From Acidimicrobiaceae bacterium (GTDB lineage Bacteria > Actinomycetota > Acidimicrobiia > Acidimicrobiales > Ilumatobacteraceae), in assembly GCA_016722025.1 (NCBI GenBank), contig JADKGZ010000005.1:1-64000 (forward strand): a DNA stretch of 64,000 bases. The letters run 5' to 3'. Position 1 is the stretch's first letter. The number at the start of each line of letters is the position of its first letter. The notes beneath the pieces were generated by a model. It was not told the origin of the DNA. It worked only from the letters and a program-made list of their open reading frames with translations, and did not search any database. Shown here in pieces: positions 32,933 through 40,786 of this stretch. The position numbers and the translations under genes were made by a program.

Positions 32933-33727
32933 ATGCCCGACGACACCCGCCCGCTCATCCGCCACCACGTGGACGGAAAGGTCGGCGTGATCACCATCGA
33001 TCGGCCCGAGAAGCGCAACGCGATGACGTACGCGATGCTCGCCGAGTTCATCCAGGTCGTGGGTCGCGCCGACGACGACCCGTCGACCGTCGCACTGGTG
33101 ATCACCGGCGTGCCCGGCGCGTTCTGCGCCGGCACCGACCTGGCCGACCTGGCCACGGTGCCGGGCGAGTCGCGTGGCTTGCGCGGTTCCGCACAGGAGC
33201 GGCACAAGTGGTGGCCGCTCGCCCAGGCACGCAAGCCCACGGTCTGTGCCATCGACGGCCCCGCGGTGGGGATGGGCGCAGAGTTCACCTCACAGTGCGA
33301 CCTCCGGCTGGCCAGTCCCAACGCTCGCTTTGCATGGAACTTCGTGCACCGCGGCCTTGTGCCCGACACGGGTGCCGGCACGTGGCTGCTGCCGCGAATC
33401 GTCGGCCTGCAACCAGCGCTACGCCTGCTGTACACCGGCGCGATGATCGACGCCGACGAAGCGCTGCGCCTGGGTTACGTGCTCGACGTGGTGTCGAGCG
33501 ACGACCTGCTGCCGGCGGCCATGGAGTTGGCGCGCGCCATCGCAACAGGTTCGCCGCACAGCCTCGGCCTGATCAAGTCGCTCGTGCAGCAGGGTCTCAC
33601 CGCCGCGGTTGGTGAGCACATGGAGCGCCACACCGCCGCGATGGTGGCCTGCTTCCAGAGCGACGACCATCGTGAAGGGGTGGCGTCGTTTCTCGAGAAG
33701 CGACCCGCTCACTTCACCGGTCACTAG
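32933..33727 (+). CDS. enoyl-CoA hydratase/isomerase family protein
   Basis: A 264-residue crotonase-fold protein. It has VGVITIDRPEKRNAMTYAML near residue 16, the first oxyanion-hole segment GAFCAGTDLADLA near 60 and the second, IDGPAVGMGAEFTSQCDLRL, near 105. FAWNFVHRGLVPDTGAGTWL follows and contains the usual catalytic-loop region, with Asp where the second Glu of hydratases often lies, so hydratase, isomerase or another crotonase activity are all possible. It stands alone between two hairpins and probably forms its own transcript. Confidence 0.87.
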   Translation: MPDDTRPLIRHHVDGKVGVITIDRPEKRNAMTYAMLAEFIQVVGRADDDPSTVALVITGVPGAFCAGTDLADLATVPGESRGLRGSAQERHKWWPLAQARKPTVCAIDGPAVGMGAEFTSQCDLRLASPNARFAWNFVHRGLVPDTGAGTWLLPRIVGLQPALRLLYTGAMIDADEALRLGYVLDVVSSDDLLPAAMELARAIATGSPHSLGLIKSLVQQGLTAAVGEHMERHTAAMVACFQSDDHREGVASFLEKRPAHFTGH

Positions 33728-33779
33728 GCCCCACGGCGGCCCGCACGGAGACGCTTCCGTGCTGGGCTGAGGTGGGGCC
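33727..33779 (+). terminator. nested inverted repeat after the enoyl-CoA hydratase gene
   Basis: Outer arms GGCCCCAC (33727-33734) and GTGGGGCC (33772-33779) enclose inner arms GCACGGA (33743-33749) and TCCGTGC (33756-33762). The structure begins at the stop codon and sits before the mraZ control region. It lacks a clear U-tract, as is common in GC-rich actinobacteria. Confidence 0.55.
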
Positions 33780-33812
33780 CGCACTGATCGTCGGTACCGC
33801 GCGGGCATGACG

Positions 33813-33897
33813 AGTGGGGGAAGTGGCTTCGGAATGCATGGAAGTGGTGCAAATTGGGGAGTGGTGGTTGACTTTGGGTCATAGTGGCGGCCAGAAT
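33813..33897 (+). promoter_or_regulatory. mraZ promoter with AGTGG repeats (probable MraZ operator)
   Basis: TTGACT at 33868-33873 and CAGAAT at 33892-33897, 18 bases apart, make a good sigma-70 promoter. Five AGTGG boxes lie at 33813, 33822, 33843, 33860 and 33883, around and inside it. MraZ proteins bind clustered TGGG/GTGG repeats ahead of their own gene, so this is probably the autoregulatory site for the dcw cluster. The stretch is visibly less GC-rich than its surroundings. The leader to the mraZ start is about 80 nt. Confidence 0.65.
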
Positions 33898-33985
33898 GGG
33901 GGCCTGTGGGGATCCCGGGCTCGCGCCGCCGTGATCTGCGTTCCCATGAGGCAGGTGCGTGGCAGGCGAAAGGTGGTGACGCGAC

Positions 33986-34405
33986 GTGTTGTTCGTCGGG
34001 GCGTTCGAACGCCAACTCGACGACAAAGGCCGGCTGGCCCTGCCGGCCACCTTCCGCAACCGCCTGGGCGAGCACTGCTACCTGGCCAAGGGCCAGGACA
34101 AGTGCGTCACCGTCGTGCCTTCGGCCACCTTCGAGGAAGAGGCGGAGGTGATGGCGGCACGCGTGCGCCTGGGCGACGTGAGCCGCAACCAGCTCCGCGC
34201 ACTCGCCTCCTCGGCCATCCTCGTCACACTCGACAAGCAGGGCCGCGTCAACGTCGACGAGCAGCTGCGCGACTACGCCGGCCTGCAACTGGGCGAGCCC
34301 GTCACCGTTGCGGGCAGCTTCGACCGCCTCGAGCTGTGGTCCCCGCAACGGTTCACGCTGGTCAACGACGACGGCACCGGCGATCTTGCTGGCGACGACC
34401 AGTGA
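33986..34405 (+). CDS. mraZ: transcriptional regulator MraZ
   Basis: 139 residues with two AbrB-like half domains: FVGAFERQLDDKGRLALPAT at 3-22 and ILVTLDKQGRVNVDEQLRDY near 75-95, each with the DxxGR core. MraZ forms a ring-shaped oligomer that represses the division and cell-wall cluster it heads. GTG at 33986 follows AAAGGTGG by 8 nt. Its stop overlaps a GTG of the next small ORF. Confidence 0.93.
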   Translation: MLFVGAFERQLDDKGRLALPATFRNRLGEHCYLAKGQDKCVTVVPSATFEEEAEVMAARVRLGDVSRNQLRALASSAILVTLDKQGRVNVDEQLRDYAGLQLGEPVTVAGSFDRLELWSPQRFTLVNDDGTGDLAGDDQ

Positions 34406-34683
34406 CCTCACCCGATCAGCACGCCGTGTCATCAACGAGATCAACGACAACATCAACGACAACATCAACGACATCAGAAGAGGAGGATGAGGCAGCCGAC
34501 CGAGCCAGCCACACATTCGCACCCCGAGCACTGACCTTCCGCCCATCTGCAGCCTTCCGGCCAGCACGATGGACAGCCCTCATTCCGCCCGCTGCCGTTT
34601 CGCACGACCGGGGAGACATCCCGGCGGCACTCGCGAACCGGTGGGCTGCAGATGGACGGACGATCACGGCCAGCACGCGATGA
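34402..34683 (+). CDS. uncharacterised 93-residue ORF between mraZ and rsmH
   Basis: GTG at 34402 overlaps the mraZ stop (GTGA) and the TGA at 34683 overlaps the rsmH ATG (ATGA), so the frame exactly bridges both neighbours. The protein begins VTSPDQHAVSST, has a Thr/Ser repeat (TTTSTTTSTTS) encoded by a 12-nt repeat, an acidic cluster EEEDEAAD, then an Ala/Arg/Pro-rich end. No family recognised. Cluster position and double overlap favour a real gene; low complexity and the ease of long frames at high GC argue for caution. Confidence 0.5.
   Translation: MTSPDQHAVSSTRSTTTSTTTSTTSEEEDEAADRASHTFAPRALTFRPSAAFRPARWTALIPPAAVSHDRGDIPAALANRWAADGRTITASTR
34431..34475 (+). repeat. 12-nt tandem repeat (ATCAACGACAAC)
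   Basis: Copies of ATCAACGA begin at 34431, 34440, 34452 and 34464, the last three exactly 12 nt apart. In the bridging ORF they encode SerThrThrThr-type units. Confidence 0.75.
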
Positions 34684-35639
34684 GCGACGCACCCTTCCAC
34701 CACCTGCCGGTGATGGCCCACGAGATCGTGGCCCTCTACGAACAGGTGCCACCCGGGTTCGTGCTCGACGCCACGTTGGGTGGTGGTGGTCACGCCGAGC
34801 AACTGCTCGATCGCTGGCCACACCTGAAGGTGCTCGGCATCGACCGCGACGAACGTGCTCTTGCCGCAGCGCAAGAGCGCCTCGCTCGCTTCGGTGCTCG
34901 ACTGCGTGTGTACCACTGTCGGTTCGACCGCCTCGACGAAGCCATGGAAGCACTCTCCATCGAGTCCCTGTCCGGTGCCCTCTTCGATCTGGGCGTCAGC
35001 TCGCCGCAGCTCGATGTGGCCGAGCGCGGCTTCAGCTACCGCAACGACGCGCCGCTCGACATGCGCATGGACCAGACCCAGCCGTGGTCGGCGGCCGACG
35101 TGGTCAACGGCTACCCGGCCGACCAGCTCGCGCGGGTGCTGCAGCAGTACGGCGACGAGCGGTTCGCTCGTCGCATCGCCGCTGCGATCGTTGCGGCGCG
35201 GCCGATCGAATCAACCGCCACGCTCGCCGAGGTGGTGGTGTCGGCGATTCCGGCGCCAGCCCGTCGCACCGGCGGCCACCCGGCAAAGCGCACGTTCCAG
35301 GCCATCCGCATCGAGGTCAACGGCGAGCTCGACGCGCTGCCGGCAGCGCTCGATGCAGCCATCGAGCACACGGTGCCCGGTGGTCGCATCGCAGTGCTCT
35401 CGTACCACTCCGGCGAAGACCGCATCGTGAAGGACCGCATGCGGTCGGCCGCCACCGGCGACTGCCTGTGCCCACCCGAACTTCCCTGCGTCTGCGATGC
35501 CGTGCAGACGGTGCGCATCGTGCGCGGGGTGCCCCGTACACCTACTGCCAGCGAGCAGGCCGGCAACCGGCGAGCATCGAGCGCTCGATTGCGGGTCGTC
35601 GAACGAATCGCCGACGCACCCACGCGCGGCTGGCGCTGA
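34680..35639 (+). CDS. rsmH: 16S rRNA (cytosine1402-N4)-methyltransferase RsmH
   Basis: 319 residues. It methylates N4 of C1402 in the ribosomal P site using S-adenosylmethionine. N-terminal HLPVMAHEIVALYE, the SAM loop DATLGGGGHAEQLL near residue 28, GIDRDERALAAA near 56, LFDLGVSSPQLDVAERGFSY and the C-terminal LSYHSGEDRIVKDRM are all present. Second gene of the conserved mraZ-rsmH pair. Confidence 0.94.
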   Translation: MSDAPFHHLPVMAHEIVALYEQVPPGFVLDATLGGGGHAEQLLDRWPHLKVLGIDRDERALAAAQERLARFGARLRVYHCRFDRLDEAMEALSIESLSGALFDLGVSSPQLDVAERGFSYRNDAPLDMRMDQTQPWSAADVVNGYPADQLARVLQQYGDERFARRIAAAIVAARPIESTATLAEVVVSAIPAPARRTGGHPAKRTFQAIRIEVNGELDALPAALDAAIEHTVPGGRIAVLSYHSGEDRIVKDRMRSAATGDCLCPPELPCVCDAVQTVRIVRGVPRTPTASEQAGNRRASSARLRVVERIADAPTRGWR

Positions 35640-35652
35640 GAGGTTCACGACG

Positions 35653-36183
35653 ATGGCGATGGCGGCTCGCAGCGAGCGAGCGACGACGGTGCGCAGCAGA
35701 GTGCATGGTGGTGGGGCTGCGCAAGCGCGCGTGATGGTGAAGCGCACAGCCGCTGTCGCTCACGTCGCACCGCGCCCGCAGTTGGTGGTCGTGCCGCGTC
35801 GGCGTCGCACCGCCCGCCTCGTTGCTGCCGGTTGCACCGTGGTGTTCGGGCTGATGCTCGGTGCCGCCGCCTTCCAGACCCAGCTGGCACGTCGCCAGCT
35901 CAACCTCGACACGATGGACCGCGACATTCGTGCCGCGCACGAGCAGTACGACGTGCTGCGTCGTGAGCGCGCCGAACTGCGCTCGCCGGGTCGCCTGGCC
36001 GAGGAGGCCGCCAAACTGGGAATGGTGCTGGCCACCCAGACCGAGTTCGTGTCGCTGGATGCCGACGATGTGGCCACGGTGCAGCGCAGTGGCGGCGCCA
36101 CCGGCGCTGACGACGAGACGACGATCGACGAAGAGTTTCAGCGGTACGCCGACGTCAAGGCTCAGGCCGGTGGCGCACCATGA
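35653..36183 (+). CDS. ftsL: FtsL-like division protein
   Basis: 176 residues, single-pass type II topology. A basic N-terminus of ~55 residues precedes a membrane helix at about 58-76 (LVAAGCTVVFGLMLGAAAFQ), a short extracytoplasmic coiled coil (LDTMDRDIRAAHEQYDVLRR, then RLAEEAAKLGM) and an acidic tail. The coiled-coil/LPTxGM-like ending (AAKLGMVLATQTEFVSL) is characteristic of FtsL, which links FtsQ to FtsW and FtsI. Place between rsmH and ftsI confirms it. Its stop overlaps the ftsI ATG by 4 nt. Confidence 0.82.
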   Translation: MAMAARSERATTVRSRVHGGGAAQARVMVKRTAAVAHVAPRPQLVVVPRRRRTARLVAAGCTVVFGLMLGAAAFQTQLARRQLNLDTMDRDIRAAHEQYDVLRRERAELRSPGRLAEEAAKLGMVLATQTEFVSLDADDVATVQRSGGATGADDETTIDEEFQRYADVKAQAGGAP

Positions 36184-38312
36184 GCACCGACACCGGGCGC
36201 CGCCACGGCACCCGCACCGCAACGACGGGAGGCGCGCCGGTGCGTGCAGCCGATCCGCGCCGCGTGGCCACCGATCCGCGCGCTCGTCGAGCAGAGTCGG
36301 CGACCCCTCGCACGCACGGCCGCCGTGCGCCGGCAGGCAAGGCGCCGGCAAGCAAGGCACCGGCAGGCAAGGCGCCGGTTGGCAAGACGCCGGCAAGCAG
36401 GGCATCGGGAACGGCATCGCCCGCGTCGTCACGTCGCACGCCGGCTTCGGCACCCGCTCGCCAGCAGCGCAACCACCGTGGCCGTTCCGCTCCGGCGCTG
36501 CAGAAGCGGGTCAAGAGCACGAAGCGCACCAAGCACGCCGAACGGCAACCAGCGGGGTTGCTGCTCACCTTTCGAGCCGGCGAGCCACGACGCAGGCTGG
36601 TGGCCGTGTTCGTCATCAGCGTGCTGCTGTTCGCAGCTGTGGTCGCGCGTGTGGCGTTCCTGCAGACCGCCGGCTCCGAGTCGCTCGTTGCCGCCGGCAA
36701 GGCGCAGCGCGTGTCGGAAGCGGTGCTGTACGCACCGCGAGGCACCATCTTCGCCCGCGACGGAGGTGAGCTGGTGATGAGCGTGCCGAGCAGCACCCTC
36801 ATCGCCAACCCGAAGCTGGTCACCGACCCCACGGGCGTGTCCTCGGTGCTGGCGACGATGTTGCAGTTGCCGCAGGAGAAGCAGCAGGCACTGTTGGCGG
36901 CGTTCACCGCCAAGGACAAGAGCTTCGTGTACATCGCCCGCCAGATCGACGACGACATCGCCGGCGCAGTCATGTCGCTCAACCTCAGTGGCATCGACGT
37001 GCTGCGTGAAGACAAGCGCATCATGCCCAGTGGCGAGGTCGGTCGCAGCCTGTTGGGCCGCACCGACATCGACGGCATCGGCACCGCCGGCCTCGAGTTG
37101 CTGTACAACGAAGAGCTCACCGGCGTCGAAGGCGAGCGTGTCCGCGAGCACGATGCCAAGGGCCGGTCGATTCCCGGCTCCGGCGCAACCACCACCGATC
37201 CCGTGCCCGGCGACGACCTGGTGCTGACGCTCGACCGCTCGTTGCAGTTCCAGGTCGAGCAGGCACTGCTCACCAGAGTGGAGGAGCTGAAGGCCGCGGG
37301 TGGTGCCGTCGTGGTCATGGACGTCGCCACCGGCGAGATCTATGCGATCGCCAACGTCAGCCGCGGCGACGACGGCATCGTGGCCGTCACGTCTGCCAAC
37401 CTGGCTGCCGTCGAGCCGTTCGAGCCCGGCTCGGTGGCCAAGGTGTTCAGCCTGTCGTCGGTGGTCGACACCGGCGTCGCCAATCCCGGCACCGTCATCG
37501 AGGTTCCCGGCAAGATCGTCTACGACCGGGGCACACCGTGGATGCACACGATCACCGACGCGGAGCCGCATGGCACGCAGCCGATGTCATTGCGCGACAT
37601 CATCGTGCACTCCAGCAACATCGGCACGCTGCTGCTCACCGACGAAGTCGGAACCGAGCGCTTCGGCGCGTATCTCGAATCGTTCGGCTTCGGGCAGAAG
37701 ACCGCACTCGACTTCCCCAACGAGAGCGCCGGCCTGTTCAAGCCGGCATCCGAGTGGCAGGGCACCGAGCGGCAGTCGCACAGCTACGGGTACGGCTACT
37801 CGGTGACGGCGCTGCAACTGGCTGCCGCGGTCAACACCGTGGCCAACGGTGGCGTGTACGTGGCGCCGAAGCTGGTGGAGGCCGTGATCGGCGCCGATGG
37901 GGAAGTGACCGACACCCCTGCCGCAGCGACGCACCAGGTGATCCAGCCCGCCACTGCGGCCACCATGACCGACATGATGAAGGGCGTCGTGTGCGAGGGC
38001 ACCGGCAAGGGTGCACAGATCCCCGGCATCTCGGTGGCCGGCAAGACCGGCACCGCGTACAAGGTGCAGGACGACAACACGTACGGAGCTGCCGGCACTC
38101 GGGCGTATCGTGCGTCGTTCGTCGGTTACTTCCCGGCCGACGCGCCGAGGGTCACCATCCTCGTCACCATCGACGAGCCCGACCCCACGTCGAACGATCG
38201 CTTCGGTGGCAAGGCCGCCGCGCCGCTGTTCTCGTCGATCGCGACGGCGGCCATCCACGAACTGCAGATCACCCCCACACCCGGCGACACCGGCTGTCCG
38301 GCCGCGGGCTGA
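36180..38312 (+). CDS. ftsI: division transpeptidase FtsI (class B PBP)
   Basis: 710 residues, longer than the usual ~600 because of a ~135-residue basic N-terminal tail with Lys/Ala/Pro repeats (GKAPASKAPAGKAPVGK). A membrane helix at about 138-160 is followed by the pedestal domain and the transpeptidase domain. Active-site motifs are SVAK (Ser about 418), SSN (about 478) and KTG (about 622), in EPGSVAKVFS, VHSSNIGT and VAGKTGTAY. It crosslinks septal peptidoglycan with FtsW. The repeat-rich tail looks disordered. Confidence 0.94.
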   Translation: MSTDTGRRHGTRTATTGGAPVRAADPRRVATDPRARRAESATPRTHGRRAPAGKAPASKAPAGKAPVGKTPASRASGTASPASSRRTPASAPARQQRNHRGRSAPALQKRVKSTKRTKHAERQPAGLLLTFRAGEPRRRLVAVFVISVLLFAAVVARVAFLQTAGSESLVAAGKAQRVSEAVLYAPRGTIFARDGGELVMSVPSSTLIANPKLVTDPTGVSSVLATMLQLPQEKQQALLAAFTAKDKSFVYIARQIDDDIAGAVMSLNLSGIDVLREDKRIMPSGEVGRSLLGRTDIDGIGTAGLELLYNEELTGVEGERVREHDAKGRSIPGSGATTTDPVPGDDLVLTLDRSLQFQVEQALLTRVEELKAAGGAVVVMDVATGEIYAIANVSRGDDGIVAVTSANLAAVEPFEPGSVAKVFSLSSVVDTGVANPGTVIEVPGKIVYDRGTPWMHTITDAEPHGTQPMSLRDIIVHSSNIGTLLLTDEVGTERFGAYLESFGFGQKTALDFPNESAGLFKPASEWQGTERQSHSYGYGYSVTALQLAAAVNTVANGGVYVAPKLVEAVIGADGEVTDTPAAATHQVIQPATAATMTDMMKGVVCEGTGKGAQIPGISVAGKTGTAYKVQDDNTYGAAGTRAYRASFVGYFPADAPRVTILVTIDEPDPTSNDRFGGKAAAPLFSSIATAAIHELQITPTPGDTGCPAAG
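36341..36403 (+). repeat. degenerate repeats coding Lys/Ala/Pro in the FtsI tail
   Basis: About five copies of a GGCAAGGCGCCG-like 12-15-nt unit (alternating GGCAAG and AGCAAG) encode GKAPA and SKAPA pentads. Confidence 0.65.
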
Positions 38313-38317
38313 CCGAC

Positions 38318-39730
38318 ATGGCACGAATGCTCGGTGCACTGGTTGCCGACGCGGGCCTGCCGGCCGTGGCGCTGCGCGGCGACCGCGATGCAGCGATCAC
38401 GGGCGTCGTCCACGACTCGCGGCGGGTCGAGGTGGGTTCGCTCTTCTGCTGCGTACGGGGCCTGAGCAGCGACGGCCATCAGTTCGCGGCGGCCGCCGTG
38501 GCCGCCGGCGCAACCGCGCTGCTCGTCGATCACCCGCTCGATGTCGAGGCAGCGCAGATCCTGGTCGGCGACACTCGGTCGGCGATGGGGCTGCTGGCCG
38601 CAGCCTTCTTCGGTCACCCGTCGCGCTCGCTCACCGTCGTGGGTGTCACCGGCACCAACGGCAAGACCACGACCGCCAGCCTCATCGCGGCCGTCCTCGA
38701 ATCCGACGGCACACCGACGGGCATCATCGGCACGCTGACCGGGAAGCACACCACCCCAGAGGCGCCCGAGCTGCAGGCGCAACTGGCCCAGTTCGTGGCG
38801 GATGGGAAGCGGGCGGTGGTGATGGAGGTCTCCTCGCATGCGCTGGCGCTGCACCGTGTGGATGGCACGCACTTCGCACTCGCGGTGTTCACCAACCTCG
38901 GGCGCGATCACCTGGATCTGCATGGCACCGTCGAGCGCTACTTCGCCGCCAAGGCGGCCCTGTTCGAGCCATCGCTGAGCGAGCAGGGCGTGGTCAACAG
39001 CGACGATGTGCACGGCCGGTTGCTGCTCGACGCGGCGTCGATCCCGATGACCCCGTTCTCGCACACCGACATCGACGACCTTGTCGTCACACCCACCAGC
39101 CACGGGTACTCCTGGCGCGGTCAGCACGTGACGGTGGGCATCGGGGGCGCCTTCAACGCGATGAACAGCCTTGCCGCCGCCACGGCCGCCGCTGCGCTGG
39201 GTGTGCAGCCGAACGTCATCGCAGCAGGTCTGCGTGACGCGCCGCCGGTGCCGGGACGATTCGAGCCAGTCCGCGCCGGCCAGCCGTTCGCGGTGATCGT
39301 CGACTTCGCGCACACGCCCGACGGTCTGCGCGAAGCTCTCGGCGCAGCACGGGGCGCAGCGGGTGGTGGGAATGTGATCGTGGTGTTCGGCTGTGGTGGC
39401 GACCGCGACCGCGAGAAGCGGCCGGAGATGGGTGCCGTGGCCGCCGAGCTTGCCGATCGGGTGGTCGTCACCTCCGACAACCCGCGCTCGGAAGACCCGC
39501 TAGCGATCATCAATGCCATCATTCAGGGGGTCCCCGCGGGCTACCGTGACCGTGTTGTGAGCGAGCCCGACCGACGCCAAGCCTTCGCGGCGGCATTCCA
39601 GATCGCGACTGCGGGCGACGTGGTCGTCATCGCCGGCAAGGGCCACGAGACCACCCAGACCATCGGCACCGTCGTCGTGCCCTTCGATGATCGGGCCGTG
39701 GCCCGAGGCGTGCTGGAGGCGGCCAAGTGA
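38318..39730 (+). CDS. murE: UDP-MurNAc-tripeptide synthetase MurE
   Basis: 470 residues. It adds the third amino acid to UDP-MurNAc-L-Ala-D-Glu. The ATP loop GVTGTNGKTTTASL is near residue 110, EVSSHALALHRV near 180 and FTNLGRDHLDLHG near 200. DNPRSEDP near 387 is the motif that selects meso-diaminopimelate, so the cell wall is probably of the mDAP type. ATG lies 5 nt after ftsI. The stop overlaps the mraY GTG; no murF gene is placed between, unlike most dcw clusters. Confidence 0.94.
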   Translation: MARMLGALVADAGLPAVALRGDRDAAITGVVHDSRRVEVGSLFCCVRGLSSDGHQFAAAAVAAGATALLVDHPLDVEAAQILVGDTRSAMGLLAAAFFGHPSRSLTVVGVTGTNGKTTTASLIAAVLESDGTPTGIIGTLTGKHTTPEAPELQAQLAQFVADGKRAVVMEVSSHALALHRVDGTHFALAVFTNLGRDHLDLHGTVERYFAAKAALFEPSLSEQGVVNSDDVHGRLLLDAASIPMTPFSHTDIDDLVVTPTSHGYSWRGQHVTVGIGGAFNAMNSLAAATAAAALGVQPNVIAAGLRDAPPVPGRFEPVRAGQPFAVIVDFAHTPDGLREALGAARGAAGGGNVIVVFGCGGDRDREKRPEMGAVAAELADRVVVTSDNPRSEDPLAIINAIIQGVPAGYRDRVVSEPDRRQAFAAAFQIATAGDVVVIAGKGHETTQTIGTVVVPFDDRAVARGVLEAAK

Positions 39731-40779
39731 TCGCAGTCATGATCGCCGGGGCAGTGGCGATGTTCGTGTCGCTCGTGTGCACCCGCTACCTCATCACCTT
39801 CTTCCGCACGCGCGGCACCGGGCAACCGATCCTCGGCAAGGAGGACAACGGGCCAGAGCACCACATGATGAAGCAGGGCACCCCCACGATGGGCGGGCTG
39901 GCCATCGTGGTGTCTGCGGCAGTGGGCTGGATGGTCGCGCACCTGCGGCCCAACCTCGCGTTCTCCGACCAGGCGATGATCATGTGGGTCGGCATCGTGG
40001 TGATGGCCGGCATGGGCTTTCTCGACGACTTCATCAAGGTGCGCAAGCGTCACAACAGGGGCATCTTCTGGAAGCAGAAGAGCTACATCACGCTCGGTCT
40101 CTCGATGCTGCTCGCGTGGTGGTTGGTGTCCTCCACCGATGTCAGCCAGACGCTGTCGATCACACGCGCCACCTTCCCCGGCTGGCACCTCGCGATGCCC
40201 GTCTTCGTCGTCTTCACGGGCGTGATGATCTGGGCCACCAGCAACGCCGTCAACGTCACCGACGGTCTCGACGGCCTGGCCGGCGGCTCGGCGATGATGG
40301 GTTTCCTCGCGTTCACGATCATCGCCTACTGGGAGTTCCGCAATCCGGCCGTCTACGGCGACGTGGTCAACCCGCTGGACCTGGCTGTGCTCGCCGCGGC
40401 CTTCGCCGGCGGCTGCGCCGGTTTCCTGTGGTTCAACGCCGCGCCGGCGCGCATCTTCATGGGCGACGTGGGCGCGCTCGGCATCGGCACGGCTCTCGCG
40501 CTGTTGGCCATCACCACCAACACGCAACTGCTGATCATCCTCATCTGCGGTATCAACGTGATGGAAGCCGGTTCGGTTGCCATCCAGATGGGCGTGTTCA
40601 AGGCTTCCGGTCGCAAGAAGCGGTTGTTCCGCATGTCGCCCATCCACCACCACTTCGAGCTCGTCGGGTGGCCGGAGACCACGGTGATCATTCGCTTCTG
40701 GATCATCTCGGGCATCTGCACCGCCAGCGCCCTCGCCATCTTCATCGCCGACTTCACGCGCGTGACGGACAACCTGTGA
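39727..40779 (+). CDS. mraY: phospho-MurNAc-pentapeptide translocase MraY
   Basis: 350 residues with about ten membrane helices. It transfers phospho-MurNAc-pentapeptide to undecaprenyl phosphate, making lipid I. Signatures are KQGTPTMGGLAI near residue 48, GFLDDFIKVRKRHNRG with the Asp pair, NAVNVTDGLDGLAGGSA, NAAPARIFMGDVGALGIG and the late SPIHHHFELVGWPE. GTG at 39727 overlaps the murE stop. Complete and normal in length. Confidence 0.95.
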   Translation: MIAVMIAGAVAMFVSLVCTRYLITFFRTRGTGQPILGKEDNGPEHHMMKQGTPTMGGLAIVVSAAVGWMVAHLRPNLAFSDQAMIMWVGIVVMAGMGFLDDFIKVRKRHNRGIFWKQKSYITLGLSMLLAWWLVSSTDVSQTLSITRATFPGWHLAMPVFVVFTGVMIWATSNAVNVTDGLDGLAGGSAMMGFLAFTIIAYWEFRNPAVYGDVVNPLDLAVLAAAFAGGCAGFLWFNAAPARIFMGDVGALGIGTALALLAITTNTQLLIILICGINVMEAGSVAIQMGVFKASGRKKRLFRMSPIHHHFELVGWPETTVIIRFWIISGICTASALAIFIADFTRVTDNL

Positions 40780-40786
40780 GCCGTCG

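Noticed and set aside
34481..34531. AGGAGG followed directly by ATG, opening a 15-codon ORF inside the mraZ-rsmH gap
   Set aside because: There is no spacing between the ribosome binding site and the ATG, the ORF is tiny, and a longer frame spans the gap.
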